64,000 bases of DNA from Histomonas meleagridis (lineage: Eukaryota; Parabasalia; Tritrichomonadida; Dientamoebidae), in assembly GCA_020186115.1 (NCBI GenBank), contig WSYJ01000149.1, positions 558,001 through 622,000 of the forward strand, given 5' to 3'. The position numbers were made by a program, and so were the translations under genes. The notes under the pieces are model-generated. The model ran no database searches. It saw only the letters and a program-made list of their open reading frames with translations, and was not told where the DNA came from. Positions 1 to 9,967 of this stretch are shown in pieces (the first letter of the stretch is position 1; the number at the start of each line of letters is the position of its first letter).

Positions 1-1
1 T

Positions 2-229
2 AGGAAAGCTCTCCAAAGCGCATATGGTAACCTTAACAATGCAGCTCTTCTTCTATTAGAAAAAAATGTAAATCATTCTAAGGATGAAGACAAAGAAAAG
101 ATCAAAATCAGTGATAAAATTTTAAAGAAATTTAATGGAGTGTTGAGTTTATTTGTAATATCCCAAGTCTTATTTATGTGTAACAATGATGAAGATGAAG
201 CCATGTCCATACTTTGTACTATGATTTGA
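2..229 (+). CDS. C-terminus of a protein with UBA-like segments (5' partial)
   Basis: The frame is open from the window edge to TGA at 227-229 (75 codons seen). The first segment, ALQSAYGNLNNAALLLLE, has the shape of the last two helices of a ubiquitin-associated (UBA) domain. The final residues, VISQVLFMCNNDEDEAMSIL, resemble the second half of the C-terminal UBA of Rad23-type shuttle proteins. A short Lys/Asp/Glu-rich linker joins them. If this is right, the protein binds ubiquitin and may deliver substrates to the proteasome. The linker looks too short for a complete Rad23 arrangement, so 'UBA-like' is safer than Rad23. An ankyrin-like reading of the first segment is the main alternative. 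The rest of the gene lies outside the window. Confidence 0.5.
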   Translation, partial: RKALQSAYGNLNNAALLLLEKNVNHSKDEDKEKIKISDKILKKFNGVLSLFVISQVLFMCNNDEDEAMSILCTMI

Positions 230-663
230 TGATTATTAAATATGTGTATATTCATTTTTATAATTTTCCAATTTGAAAAAATTAATACCAAAGTATAACT
301 GATTTGTAATAATATGGAAAATTTTGAATAAAAGTATCAATAGATTTTACGTTTGGAATATGATTCTACCATTTTTAATTATATAACTACCTATAATGCA
401 TTATCTTATTTATAGGTGTTAACTTATATTCAAATATAAACTTACCTTTTCCGAATTTTAAAAATACTACACATAGATTCATCAAATTTTTATTTCTTTT
501 CATTGTTGAATTTATTAAATGCATCAATTTACATTAGAATCAATTCCTTTTGGGAATTTCTGAACAAGAAATGCTCACATCCGAAAAGTGCCATGAATTT
601 TTATAAGGAAATTAAAATTGACAATAATTTTTCACACACTTGTTTATTTAAAAATTACAATTC
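230..663. other. intergenic, convergent 3' ends
   Basis: AT-rich spacer between two genes that converge on it. The only open frames are short, low-complexity and overlap the LRR gene. No RNA gene or repeat was recognised. Confidence 0.5.
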
Positions 664-2822
664 TTACAAATCAATTAACGAATCTGTTTCATCTGGTGGA
701 AATCCAGTCAAGTTTTCGAGTGAAAAGTTTTTTCTTAATTCTTCCCATTGACTTGGCTGTTTATTATAAGGCACCAAAATCGTCATTTCCCACGAAGCTG
801 TTTGCTTTGCTATATGTGACTTTTGATAATTTCCATCTTGAATCAAAATAGAATCTGAGTTATAAACGTTTTCATTTTTTAATCGATTATTTTTTAATTT
901 TTCTTGTAAGTTTTTCCAAGCCGCACTAATTTTACTTGGATCAACTCCAAATTTTTGAGCATTATGATATAATTTTGATAAATCTTTTTTCGATTTTGTA
1001 ACGTATTCGAGGTGGTTAATTTCAGAGAGGCGGTTACAGCATTCAATGAATTTCAGAGGATTCTGAAAGTTATTTTTTGAGAAGTTTACAGACTTAATCA
1101 AATTGTTCTTTGCGCAAACTTCGACAAAACTTTCCAAACCTTTATCGCCGATGTTATTCTTACTGATCGATATTGATTCTAAGGTCGTTGAAGTAGCGAA
1201 AGACCCAAAGAATTCTTGAATTTTATTTTGGTAGTTTCTAATTTTTGTTCCACACATTGAAAGTTTTTTTAATTTACAGTTTTGAAGGAATGTAACGATT
1301 TTGCTCATTATCGGATCATTTAAGTTGTTTTCGATTTCGCATCCATCGATACCTAATGACTCCAAATTCGGAAGATTAGAAATGAATTCGATAAAAACGG
1401 AATTTATTGTGTTGTTTTTCCAATAAAATTCCTTGATTGAATAACTCGATTTTTTAGGCTTTAAATATTTGATGTCATTAAATGTCGTGCCGACAATTGA
1501 TGATACATTTAATGATATTTTCGTGACAAATTTTTGTGAATCTAAAATATTATATAAACTATTTATATCCCATTGTACATGTGAAAGTTTTAACTCCGCT
1601 AATGTTATTGGTAAATTACATCGGCCATTAAAATTGGTGCATTTATTATATGATAAATCTAATGATATCAATGGTATTGATTTAGAATTTAATATATCAA
1701 ATATCATTGTAATATCTGTCCCAATATCAATTAATGATAAGTTTGGTAATTTTATGGAAAAAATAAAGTTAAAAAGATCTAAAAACGTTTCATTATTCTT
1801 AAGTGAATTTGTATGTGAAATTATTAATGAGTCCATGTCTTTAAATTCATTAGAATGATTTGAAAATTCTTTAAATGTGCCATCCGCAAACTTACATCGG
1901 ACAAATGATATTTGTGATACAAGTGATTTACCCATAAATTCAATAAACGGTTTTATGAATGTGTCGGTAAAAGTGACGTTTTTGAACGATAGAAAGTTAA
2001 CGTTCGACGAAATGAGTGCTTTATACATTAATTCAATATTGGTTAACGTGTTACACCCATCAATCGTGAGCGAATTAAGTGTGTCCTTATTGTTCTCGAT
2101 AACTACATTGATGTAATCAAAAAAACTTTGTACATCATTACCAGAAATAATTAAATTAGAAATGTTTCGTGAGCGATAAAGAGCTGTTAAAAGTGGAAAT
2201 GTATACTTGGGATCACTTTTAAGACGTTGTACATTAACTATCATCCCTTCTTTAGATTCTTCAGCTTCGTTTTGGATCGATTCAAGCATATGATAGATTT
2301 GCTCATTTATTGATAATTCATTTGATATGCAATAAGAAGCAAATAAATTACAAAAATAAAAAGGTTGTTTGGATTCCGATGAAAAGTCTAGGGGAGTTGT
2401 TTCAATGTGGATTGGTGGGTCAGGTCCAAATAATTGATATAAATTAATGATTGTTTTTTCAAGAATAGGTCCTGGATTAACGGAAAGAAGACGAATTGGC
2501 TTATCCTTAAAAACAAAAAGAAGATGATGAAATAATGGATTAGAAAGTGATGGTGCATTGTAAATTATTTGTATTAAATTAACCCATGGAAAAATACCCG
2601 AAATTTTAACAGCTTTTAACATTTTAAAACCTACACATAGGTACATTGATGAGGTTGTTATTACTAAAAATCTGTGATCGGTTTTCCCATGACGATTTGT
2701 TTTAGAAACATGATCATATGCCAAAATATTACAACATGTTGTATCAACGCAACTTTGAAATGATTCTGGTGTTAAAATTTAAACATACTTATGTATGATT
2801 CTTTGAGGTCTTCCTTTGGCAT
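664..2822 (-). CDS. Leucine-rich repeat protein, two exons (23-nt intron)
   Basis: The protein is 711 residues once an intron at 2766-2788 is removed: exon 1 is 2789-2822 and exon 2 is 664-2765, together exactly 712 codons. Without splicing the frame has no ATG start, only TTG at 2724 and an upstream stop. Exon 1 starts with ATG at 2822-2820 (MPKEDLKESYI). The N-terminal 150 or so residues look globular and may be PH-like. The middle holds irregular leucine-rich repeats such as ISLDLSYNKC, KLSHVQWDIN and SISISKNNIGDKGLESFVEV, of the RNase-inhibitor/CARMIL kind. The C-terminal 100 residues are polar. LRR proteins of this type act as protein-binding scaffolds, and CARMIL relatives bind actin capping protein, but no capping-protein motif was seen. 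An AACGTT box lies at 2833-2838, just upstream of the start. The exact function is unknown. Confidence 0.8.
2766..2788 (-). other. spliceosomal intron, 23 nt
   Basis: Read on the minus strand it begins GTATGT and ends TTTAACACCAG. This resembles the trichomonad intron layout, in which a branch-point-like ACTAACAC element runs directly into the 3' splice site. Removing it joins an ATG-bearing 34-nt exon in frame to the LRR reading frame, and it explains why that frame otherwise lacks an ATG. At 23 nt it is among the shorter introns known for eukaryotes. Confidence 0.8.
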
Positions 2823-3140
2823 ATTGCTGAATAAACGTTCTCCATATTTTTATTTAACGTTCTATCGACCGTTTTTTTATTGTTCCATACTAAAACATGT
2901 TTTGTATTCCCATGATTTAATCATATATTGAATATTATCGCATATGAAATGAAATTACATTGAAAAATTATTTGAAAAGTTTCATTTCTGAACATTTGTA
3001 TTTAATGAAATTATTTTGTTTTCCGAGTTAATACCAAAAAAATGAAAGAACGGATAAAGGAATGAATAACTAATATATGAACATAAAGTTTATTTTGGTT
3101 TTATTTATGTAGAATTCCATTTTTCTTTACCCTCTTTTTG
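2823..3140. promoter_or_regulatory. divergent promoter region (LRR gene / V-ATPase C)
   Basis: The spacer separates two divergent genes. Near the LRR start it carries AACGTT boxes (2833-2838 and around 2856-2861) and a GACCGTTT box near 2867-2874. Near the V-ATPase gene there is AACGGATA (about 3049). These fit the Myb-recognition-type promoter boxes found at other starts in this window. No gene is evident. Confidence 0.45.
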
Positions 3141-4499
3141 ATGATAACATCGTTGAATGCTTTACATGGTTTTCAGCCCCTCGGCCAACAAATGATAAGA
3201 AAATTTGACAAGCTTTGTTCGTATGCTTCATTATTTCCAATGGCACAATACTTGCTTCTTTCCTTTTCTAAGGAATTACCACCACAAGTAAAAGATACAA
3301 GCATCAACAAAGTCATTGAAGGAATTGTTGGTTCATTAGGTAAGGTTCACCAATTCCCAGTCTCATCAAATTTAACAGAATTTTCTTCAACTGATCAGTT
3401 AATGTCCATTGCTGATGAGGTTGGAAAACTCGACCTTCAAGCGTTTAGTCTTCTCACTCGTGTTGCTAGAAGTTGCTCTGATTTATCAAAAAAGATTCAA
3501 GCTGATAATCAAAGAGGCTGGGATGATCTCCCATGCAACTGTGCTTTTGACCCAGCTATTCCACCAAAGCTTGTTGTTTCACTTCAAAACGGAAATCAAA
3601 TTGATGAAATTCCAATTGACCAATATATTGAAGGATGGGAATGGAACGATATCCAATTCTCACAAAAAGGTTCCGTTGTTGAAATTTATAAAACACTTTT
3701 AGATGAAGTTCAATCACTTGATGAACAAATTAGAAACTCGAGCACAGCTTTCACAGATGCCGGCAATAAGATTATAAACCTTCGTAGGAGGAGTGAAGGA
3801 AGTCTTCTTGTTCGTAATCTTGATGAAATTGGATCTTCAATGTATTCAGTTACAAATCTTGATGAATATCATGCATCCAAAGCAACAAAGACACCCATAT
3901 ATGTACACACACGTAACCTTAGCACTGTTTTAGTTGTTGTCAAGAATGGATATGTTAATGAATTTAAGAATAATTACACTCTTGACAGTCCTTATGTTGT
4001 TCCAAACTCATTGGAAGAGCTTGCTTCTGATAATGAGTACACATGTTTTGCCGTTACAATCATTTACAAGAATCTTGATGATTACAAGAGTGCCACTAAA
4101 GAAAAGGGCTGGCATATCAAGGACTTCACATACAATCCGAATCTTCGTGAAGAACTCCAAAAGGAGGCACAAGAAGCAATTCAAAATTATCTGAATGAAT
4201 CTAATAATTACTCAGAGCAACTCCAATCAACATTTTCTCAACTTGCAATAGTATGGATGCATATTAAAGCTATCAGAATCTTCGTTGAATCAATTCTTTT
4301 GTATGGAATTAAATCTGACTTCCAGGCCTTCCAAGTTTGCGCCTTGCCAAAGAACATCCCTAAGATCCACAAAGAGCTCGAGAAGGTGTTCAATGATGGA
4401 ATTCAGACCGACGATGCAGCTGACGATGATTTGATGAACGATGAATCAGAGTATCACCCATATGTCTCATTCAAATTGAACCTTGTTGGCCTCAAATAG
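3141..4499 (+). CDS. VMA5: V-type ATPase V1 subunit C
   Basis: Subunit C of the V1 sector bridges the peripheral stalks of the vacuolar proton pump and controls reversible V1-Vo assembly on acidic organelles. The 452-residue length is near the family norm of about 390. Family blocks are in order: RRRSEGSLLVRNLDEI, the VVVKNGYVNEF strand, VVPNSLEELASDNEYTCF, EKGWHIKDFTYNPNL, and the hallmark C-terminal HIKAIRIFVESILLYGI. The first ATG in the open frame is at 3141; a TTG just before it is ignored. The N-terminus (MITSLNALHGFQ) is shorter than in yeast or animals and lacks the usual first strand, so an undetected upstream exon is possible, but the nearby upstream frame is closed. Confidence 0.93.
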   Translation: MITSLNALHGFQPLGQQMIRKFDKLCSYASLFPMAQYLLLSFSKELPPQVKDTSINKVIEGIVGSLGKVHQFPVSSNLTEFSSTDQLMSIADEVGKLDLQAFSLLTRVARSCSDLSKKIQADNQRGWDDLPCNCAFDPAIPPKLVVSLQNGNQIDEIPIDQYIEGWEWNDIQFSQKGSVVEIYKTLLDEVQSLDEQIRNSSTAFTDAGNKIINLRRRSEGSLLVRNLDEIGSSMYSVTNLDEYHASKATKTPIYVHTRNLSTVLVVVKNGYVNEFKNNYTLDSPYVVPNSLEELASDNEYTCFAVTIIYKNLDDYKSATKEKGWHIKDFTYNPNLREELQKEAQEAIQNYLNESNNYSEQLQSTFSQLAIVWMHIKAIRIFVESILLYGIKSDFQAFQVCALPKNIPKIHKELEKVFNDGIQTDDAADDDLMNDESEYHPYVSFKLNLVGLK

Positions 4500-4796
4500 A
4501 AATTTCAAATGAATAAATGAACAATTAATGCTGAACATTTAATTCAAAATTTTTGAATCTAAAAATGGACATACTGTTAAAGCTATAAGTTTTGTGTTAT
4601 ATGTTTTGATTTCTCTGATTCAAACATATATATGATTTGTGAATTATTACTATATTTCAATGCACCAAAACTTTATTTCAAGTCTTGGTTAACTTGTGGG
4701 AAAAGACGTAATTGCTGTAAAATATTGGTTAAAAAAGAAGTATTTTTTAATGTCAATAAAGATTTACTAACTTTATTTTTATAATGGTTTATGTTT
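4500..4796. other. intergenic, convergent 3' ends
   Basis: AT-rich spacer between the V-ATPase C gene and the tiny eL41 gene on the other strand. TAAA/AATAAA-like strings are present. Nothing else was recognised. Confidence 0.4.
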
Positions 4797-4874
4797 TTAC
4801 CTAGCCTTGGCTCTCATTTGCCTCCTCTTTCTTTTGAGTCTCCGCATACGCTTCTTCAACCACTTACCACGCAT
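4797..4874 (-). CDS. RPL41: 60S ribosomal protein eL41 (25 residues)
   Basis: This 25-codon frame (ATG 4874-4872 to TAA 4799-4797) encodes a peptide starting MRGKWLKKRMRRLKRKRRQ and ending MRAKAR, which matches the extremely basic, almost invariant eL41 of eukaryotic ribosomes in length and composition. eL41 is the smallest ribosomal protein and sits near the subunit interface. The local sequence is more GC-rich than its surroundings. Upstream on the minus strand is GAGCGGTTTTGTC (around 4893-4905), which resembles the promoter boxes of other genes here. The stop is followed by AAA (TAAAAA). Confidence 0.93.
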   Translation of the reverse strand: MRGKWLKKRMRRLKRKRRQMRAKAR

Positions 4875-5373
4875 CTATCTTAGTGGTCAGACAAAACCGC
4901 TCGCATCCAGCCACGGAAATTGAATGAAAACTGCCGCAGACTTTTGAGAGTAGTCATTGAATCATAACCGTAACTTTACGCCTGAGTCATGAAAGAATGT
5001 TTCAGTAAAAATTCTCAAATTTCGTTATAATCATGCGAATGACACCAATTGCTAAATATATTTTTATATGCTATATCAATTAAATCATGAAAATATTAAC
5101 TTGTTAGAAGTTCATCGAGAAGAATATCGAAAAATTAATATTTTCATCAGAATCGACAAACACTCTACATTACTTAATCATTTCATTGTGCTTGTATAAT
5201 AAAAAGATATGATGAGCATAAGGAAATTAATTTTTTGGTGATGGCATTTGAATTTATACAAAAGAATTTTCTGAGAAGAATTGAACGTGTTACGATCGTT
5301 TTGTCGCCGTTTTTCTACGTAACGTATTCAAAATGTGAAGTAAATTTCAGGTCACCCAACAAGCCAAATTTTA
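4875..5373. promoter_or_regulatory. divergent promoter region (eL41 / IBP39-like)
   Basis: The spacer holds a cluster of CGTT-type boxes upstream of the IBP39-like gene (about 5288-5330: GTTACGATCGTTTTG, GCCGTTTTTC and ACGTAACGT). An AACCGC/GCGGTT box lies beside eL41 (about 4895-4901). A short frame at 5235-5453 overlaps the real gene and is not supported. Confidence 0.45.
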
Positions 5374-6366
5374 ATGGAGAACTACTCAAAAACCCTCACA
5401 GCATTCATGAAACTTCCGCCAAATATTCAAAAAATACTCAGACGCAAAAGTAGTCGTGATCCTTCGTCTCAATTCACAACTAAATTACATGTTTTACTTA
5501 CTTATGTTATGAATAATCCTTCAACTGAAGAAGAATTAGGTGTTGGTTGGATTACAAATGAAAAATTCCGAATGAACAAAAAGATATTGGTTGAAGTTAT
5601 GGGTATCAAAATTAACACTTTAAATGTAAATCTTAAAGATTTAAAATTCATACAACTTCAACGCGATAAAGATGGGTGGACCCAATGGACTAAAGAAGGA
5701 TTTACAAAGAAAAGTCCATCTTTAATGCCTACAGTTATCAATGAAAATCCAAATCCTCCATCATCACAAAATTTAGCTTATCATTTTACCATTGGGTTAC
5801 CTTTTGCAGTTAATGATGACTTCATTCGTAATTTCTTTGTCAGCTCACAGAGTTTATGGGAAGAAATTGTAGGATATCAATGTGAATCATTCAATGCGAC
5901 AGAATTTATTCATAGAGCAGCTAACATGCTAAAACAGAACATGCAACCCATTGACAATGCAGAGAGTGTTCTTCAAGCCTTAATTTCACCATCTCGAAAT
6001 GATCAATCAATAATTGAAAAATCAGATTTTATCAAATTTCTTGCAATGTTCGGGCCTCGCCGAACTGTTATGATCAAGATAGCATCATTGTTAGAGTATT
6101 CTAACAGCACTGGGAGTTGGCTATTTTTTTCGAATGATTATCCTCAAAATGGATTTTACGGAAGTTTTAGTGATACAATGCCAAATTGTTTGGTGCTGCA
6201 CATGAAAAATGGCAGCGAGTATCGAATATATAATGTGCCGACTGTTGAAGCACAACAGGGGAATTATATCTATGATCAACAAGGATCAAGCTATGAGTCA
6301 TGGGGTGACTTCTTTAAGAGACATCCGGAAGTGATCGAACAAGAACCAAATACATATATGTACTGA
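5374..6366 (+). CDS. IBP39: Initiator-binding protein, IBP39-like
   Basis: 330 residues, close to the 39 kDa of Trichomonas vaginalis IBP39, the protein that recognises the Inr core-promoter element and contacts the RNA polymerase II C-terminal domain. The N-terminal 120 residues (LPPNIQKILRR through WTQWTKEGFTKKS) form a compact, basic unit consistent with the winged-helix Inr-binding domain. A Pro/Asn linker (about residues 124-133) leads to a larger C-terminal domain (about 135-325, including FGPRRTVMIKIASLLEY), in the place of the polymerase-binding domain. The start is ATG at 5374. The family assignment rests on length, domain layout and remembered sequence character, not on a search. 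The family is essentially restricted to parabasalids, so it also supports the organism assignment. Confidence 0.75.
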   Translation: MENYSKTLTAFMKLPPNIQKILRRKSSRDPSSQFTTKLHVLLTYVMNNPSTEEELGVGWITNEKFRMNKKILVEVMGIKINTLNVNLKDLKFIQLQRDKDGWTQWTKEGFTKKSPSLMPTVINENPNPPSSQNLAYHFTIGLPFAVNDDFIRNFFVSSQSLWEEIVGYQCESFNATEFIHRAANMLKQNMQPIDNAESVLQALISPSRNDQSIIEKSDFIKFLAMFGPRRTVMIKIASLLEYSNSTGSWLFFSNDYPQNGFYGSFSDTMPNCLVLHMKNGSEYRIYNVPTVEAQQGNYIYDQQGSSYESWGDFFKRHPEVIEQEPNTYMY

Positions 6367-6718
6367 TATTTAAATAAAAACTTTTTTGTGAAAGCAAAAA
6401 ATAATAAAATTTATCGTGTTTTTAAAACGTAGACATTAAATTTAAGGCGTGTGGTTTTATTTTTCTTGTTCGATGCCTACTACCAATGGAAGAGAGATCT
6501 CTCCTTTGAGCAATAATCATTAGACAAATTTTCTATGCTGATGTTATGTGAATGAAAAGTGCATTTTTAAGCAAATTACACAAAAATTCAATAAAAAAGT
6601 GGCTTTTGTGCCGATATGATTTTGAGTTCATATTTGTTCAAACAAAGTTCATTTTTTTATGTAAGTTTGTAAGGGGGTTAAAAAAAATTTTTTTTAGGAC
6701 TTTTTACTAATTAACTTA
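6367..6718. other. intergenic, convergent 3' ends
   Basis: AT-rich spacer with poly-A/T runs between two converging genes. No gene or RNA was recognised. Confidence 0.4.
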
Positions 6719-9718
6719 TTAATTAGCTTGATTTTTTTCGTATTCTTGAATTTCTTCAACTGTTGGTTTTAATATTGGATCCTTTAATATGTATCTACAT
6801 GCATATTTGATTGAAGCTATGCATCTCGGACCATAATTTTCAAGTTGATAATCACCTGCATGAATTGGTAAAAATTTAATTTGATTATTCTCATTTGAGA
6901 ATTTGTTAGTTTTCCACATTTCATATTTAAAATTCGGTTTATCAACAATAGAAAATTGATAATAATCAGTTGAAAGTGTCATTACATTTAACTTTTTTAA
7001 TATAGATGGCTTTATACTAATTTGTTCATCTTTTTTAATTGTTGTTACAAATATTAATTCAACATTTTGGGATTTTTCAAATTCCCAAAATTCATCTTGA
7101 GTAATTCCACACATGTATATTATACTAATTTTTTCTAGTAGTTTTGTTACTTTCTTATTACGTATAAAAAGAGAAGAATCAACACTTTTAAATCTTGATA
7201 TAAGATAAATGGAATAAACATTTTCATAAAATAATATTTGTTTTTCAATGTTGTGCTTAATTTGGAATCCGGTTAATGATTGAAACAAAAGTTCTGAATG
7301 ATGATTTGGTTGTTCATAAAATACAATTAATGTCTGATTTTGTGTAATTGGTTTCTTTATAATTTGATAAATAATTAACTCATTTGCTTTTCGATTATAG
7401 CAAATATCCCAAATATATGGATAAAATGGTGTCTTCACATTATTAATTATTTCTTTTATTTGCTCATCAGATAATCGTAATGCGTTGCTTATATAAGATT
7501 CAAAAGCAACAGCAATAATACCTGCTGCAACTCCTCCTGCAAAAGAAAAACCCACTCCAATGAATGTTGCAGCTGCAATATATTTCATTCTTAATTTCCA
7601 CTTATTTGCTCTAAAATATTGATATTGTTTTATCTTTGACTTCATATATTGAATATTTATTCCAATAGAAGCTTTCAAATCACGTTTAATTTCTGTTACA
7701 TATTGAGCATAATCACAAAACTTAACTTCAGCATTACCAAGAATATATGGTAATATAGTTTCTAAAACTATGCATATAAATTTATATACCTCATCAGTTA
7801 ATTCATCAATTTTAGATGGATCAGTATCAATTTTCAATTTTTTTCCTATAAGATCATTAAGTAAAAATGTACATGCTACACAATCTGCTAATGGTTTATT
7901 AGGTATTTTTAATATAAATTCTTTTTCGAATTTGAGTATTAAATCCATAAAATTTTGAAAATCATTTGAAAATAATGGATATGATTCATTTTGTATTGAA
8001 TTTATAAACTGATCAGGAAAATATTGTACTGATTGAATAGAATTTAAAATAAAGTAAAATGATTGATAGACACTATTAATATATCCACTTAAATTGGCTT
8101 CAACATCCCCAAGAGGTAAAGGTTTTAATGAATTTGGCGAATAAAGTTCTTTTGCTATGTTATGTTCTTTCCACCATAACTCAGAAAAATTCTTAAAATT
8201 ATCTTGATATTTATCTGGATTTCTTTGATCTAAATTCTGTTCTAAATCTTTGAAATCTCTTACAAGGAAAAAAACATTCGATAAAGGAAATGAAGAAGAA
8301 AGTTGTGCACGACGAATTGTTGTTAAAGTACTTTTAAAATCATCAACTTTATCATTAAACCTAGATATAGTTAAACATACAGTAGAAATTGAAGTAAAGA
8401 CTGCATTAACTTTATCTAATATTGGCTTAAGCTTTAATTCATACTTTTCATCACCAATACCTTGTGAATCAATGAAAAATATTGCTGTATTTTTATCGAC
8501 ATTAATTGAATCACATTTTTCTTTTAGTTTCGCATAATCTTTACTAAATCTATTTATTATATCAGAAATGATATAAGGTCCATCAATTAGTATGCCTTGA
8601 GTTTGACTTTTTGTTCCTTTTCCGGCATAAAATGCTCCATTCCCTGTAAGTGTCTTAAGATATGTTGATTTACCTGATTGATATGGTCCAAATAACATTA
8701 CTAAAACTATAGGTCTATTTCCTGCTTTACGTAGGGTTGATTCAAAGTTCTTAATTAAAATAGGATATTTCGATGTTTTATCCCATGGATGAGGATTGGA
8801 TTTAATATCTGTTAATGGTGTTGGTATAACAAAATTATTAAATGGAAATAGTTCTGAATATATTATTTGATTTTTATAATTGTCAAGAATTGATCTATTA
8901 ATACCGGAAATTTCATCATATATGCTTCGAATCTTATTAAATAACTTTTTTGATTTGCATCTCTTTTTAGGATCTTTAGAAAGACATTTTTTAATTAAAG
9001 ATACAAAAACTGGTGGTGTTGTACCCGAAATTTCAGGTAATACGCCATTATTAATATTTTCTTTAATTCGTTGAATATTAAGGCCTTCATAAGGTTGTTT
9101 GGAAGAAAATACTTCATTCATGAGAAGTCCAAATGTATATACGTCAGTCTTTTTAGTGTATTTTTCTCCATTGATAATTTCAGGTGCAAGATATCGAGCT
9201 TTTGAAACTGAGTCTGGTTCAATTGATTTATGCGTAAGTCCAAAACCACCAATAATTGGATGGAAATTATCATCAATAAATATATTATCAACTGTTAGAT
9301 CATGATGAATGATGTCATTTTCGTGAAGATATTTTAACCCATAAGAAACACCTAAAAAAACAATTATTTTTGTATCCAAGGTCCATTCAGATGGTTGTGT
9401 ATTAATAACATTACGTAAATTTCCATTCTTATAAAATGGAGTGATCAAAACAGCTTTTTTATGGTCATCATTTGGATAAAACCCAACCAAAGATTGCACT
9501 GTTACATTTGATATTTTACATAATACTTTAAATTCGTTTATGAGTGAATTATATGCATCTTCGGTTTGGGCTCTTTTCATTGCAACAAATTGTTCAGTGT
9601 AATTAATAATTCCTTTATCAACACGAAATGCCCCACTTGATATATTTGCATTGGTTGTTTTAAACATACTGAGGTCATTTATAAGATGAGATACTTCTGC
9701 TTCAGCAAATTGATTCAT
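6719..9718 (-). CDS. Kinase-like domain fused to a GB1/RHD3-type GTPase, with hydrophobic segment
   Basis: 999 residues from ATG 9718; the longer frame begins at TTG and is not used. Residues about 25-270 are a tyrosine-kinase-like protein kinase domain: VAMK lysine (K48), HHDLTVDN catalytic loop (D140, N145), and APE (178-180). The DFG position reads GFG (158-160), so the metal-binding Asp is missing and it may be a pseudokinase or an unusual kinase. Residues about 320-560 are a P-loop GTPase: Walker A GPYQSGKST (from 344), switch-I TQGI (373-376), DSQG (417-420), and VRDF (R487 D488). The T-x-GI and RD signatures are those of guanylate-binding proteins and atlastins. Residues 712-740 form a long Gly/Ala-rich hydrophobic stretch, possibly a membrane anchor. 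The last 220 residues were not recognised. The protein may couple membrane remodelling to a kinase-like regulator. Confidence 0.8.
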   Translation of the reverse strand: MNQFAEAEVSHLINDLSMFKTTNANISSGAFRVDKGIINYTEQFVAMKRAQTEDAYNSLINEFKVLCKISNVTVQSLVGFYPNDDHKKAVLITPFYKNGNLRNVINTQPSEWTLDTKIIVFLGVSYGLKYLHENDIIHHDLTVDNIFIDDNFHPIIGGFGLTHKSIEPDSVSKARYLAPEIINGEKYTKKTDVYTFGLLMNEVFSSKQPYEGLNIQRIKENINNGVLPEISGTTPPVFVSLIKKCLSKDPKKRCKSKKLFNKIRSIYDEISGINRSILDNYKNQIIYSELFPFNNFVIPTPLTDIKSNPHPWDKTSKYPILIKNFESTLRKAGNRPIVLVMLFGPYQSGKSTYLKTLTGNGAFYAGKGTKSQTQGILIDGPYIISDIINRFSKDYAKLKEKCDSINVDKNTAIFFIDSQGIGDEKYELKLKPILDKVNAVFTSISTVCLTISRFNDKVDDFKSTLTTIRRAQLSSSFPLSNVFFLVRDFKDLEQNLDQRNPDKYQDNFKNFSELWWKEHNIAKELYSPNSLKPLPLGDVEANLSGYINSVYQSFYFILNSIQSVQYFPDQFINSIQNESYPLFSNDFQNFMDLILKFEKEFILKIPNKPLADCVACTFLLNDLIGKKLKIDTDPSKIDELTDEVYKFICIVLETILPYILGNAEVKFCDYAQYVTEIKRDLKASIGINIQYMKSKIKQYQYFRANKWKLRMKYIAAATFIGVGFSFAGGVAAGIIAVAFESYISNALRLSDEQIKEIINNVKTPFYPYIWDICYNRKANELIIYQIIKKPITQNQTLIVFYEQPNHHSELLFQSLTGFQIKHNIEKQILFYENVYSIYLISRFKSVDSSLFIRNKKVTKLLEKISIIYMCGITQDEFWEFEKSQNVELIFVTTIKKDEQISIKPSILKKLNVMTLSTDYYQFSIVDKPNFKYEMWKTNKFSNENNQIKFLPIHAGDYQLENYGPRCIASIKYACRYILKDPILKPTVEEIQEYEKNQAN

Positions 9719-9967
9719 AACAATGTGAACCGATTGACGATAAATCAAAAAAAATGCCGCTATTCAAAAATGAGAAGTTTACAGAATGCTGTAGCAGTTG
9801 AAGGGGTTACTCACACTCAAACCCTGTATCAATAAACTATTCAATTTCTTTCAAAAAAGTTATTAGTTTTCATCTGCTTTATATAACGGTTTTCCAAAAC
9901 ATCGTTTTTGAATGACCGTTTATAAGAAAAGTGACACATACGTTATGAAAAAGGGTTTGAAGAGTTG
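9719..9967. promoter_or_regulatory. divergent promoter (kinase-GTPase / IQCH-like)
   Basis: This 249-bp spacer between divergent start codons holds ATAACGGTTTTCC (about 9882-9894), GACCGTTTATAAG (about 9917-9929) and ACGTTATG (about 9939-9946) on the plus strand. Near the kinase-GTPase gene there is AACCGATTG (about 9728-9736). The boxes match the CGTT/ACCGTT motif seen at most starts in this window. Confidence 0.45.

Noticed and set aside
503-751. Frames 503-851 on the plus strand
   Set aside because: Antisense to or beside the end of the LRR gene, and AT-biased without features.
5235-5453. 72-codon frame before the IBP39-like gene
   Set aside because: Overlaps the promoter boxes and the start of the real gene.
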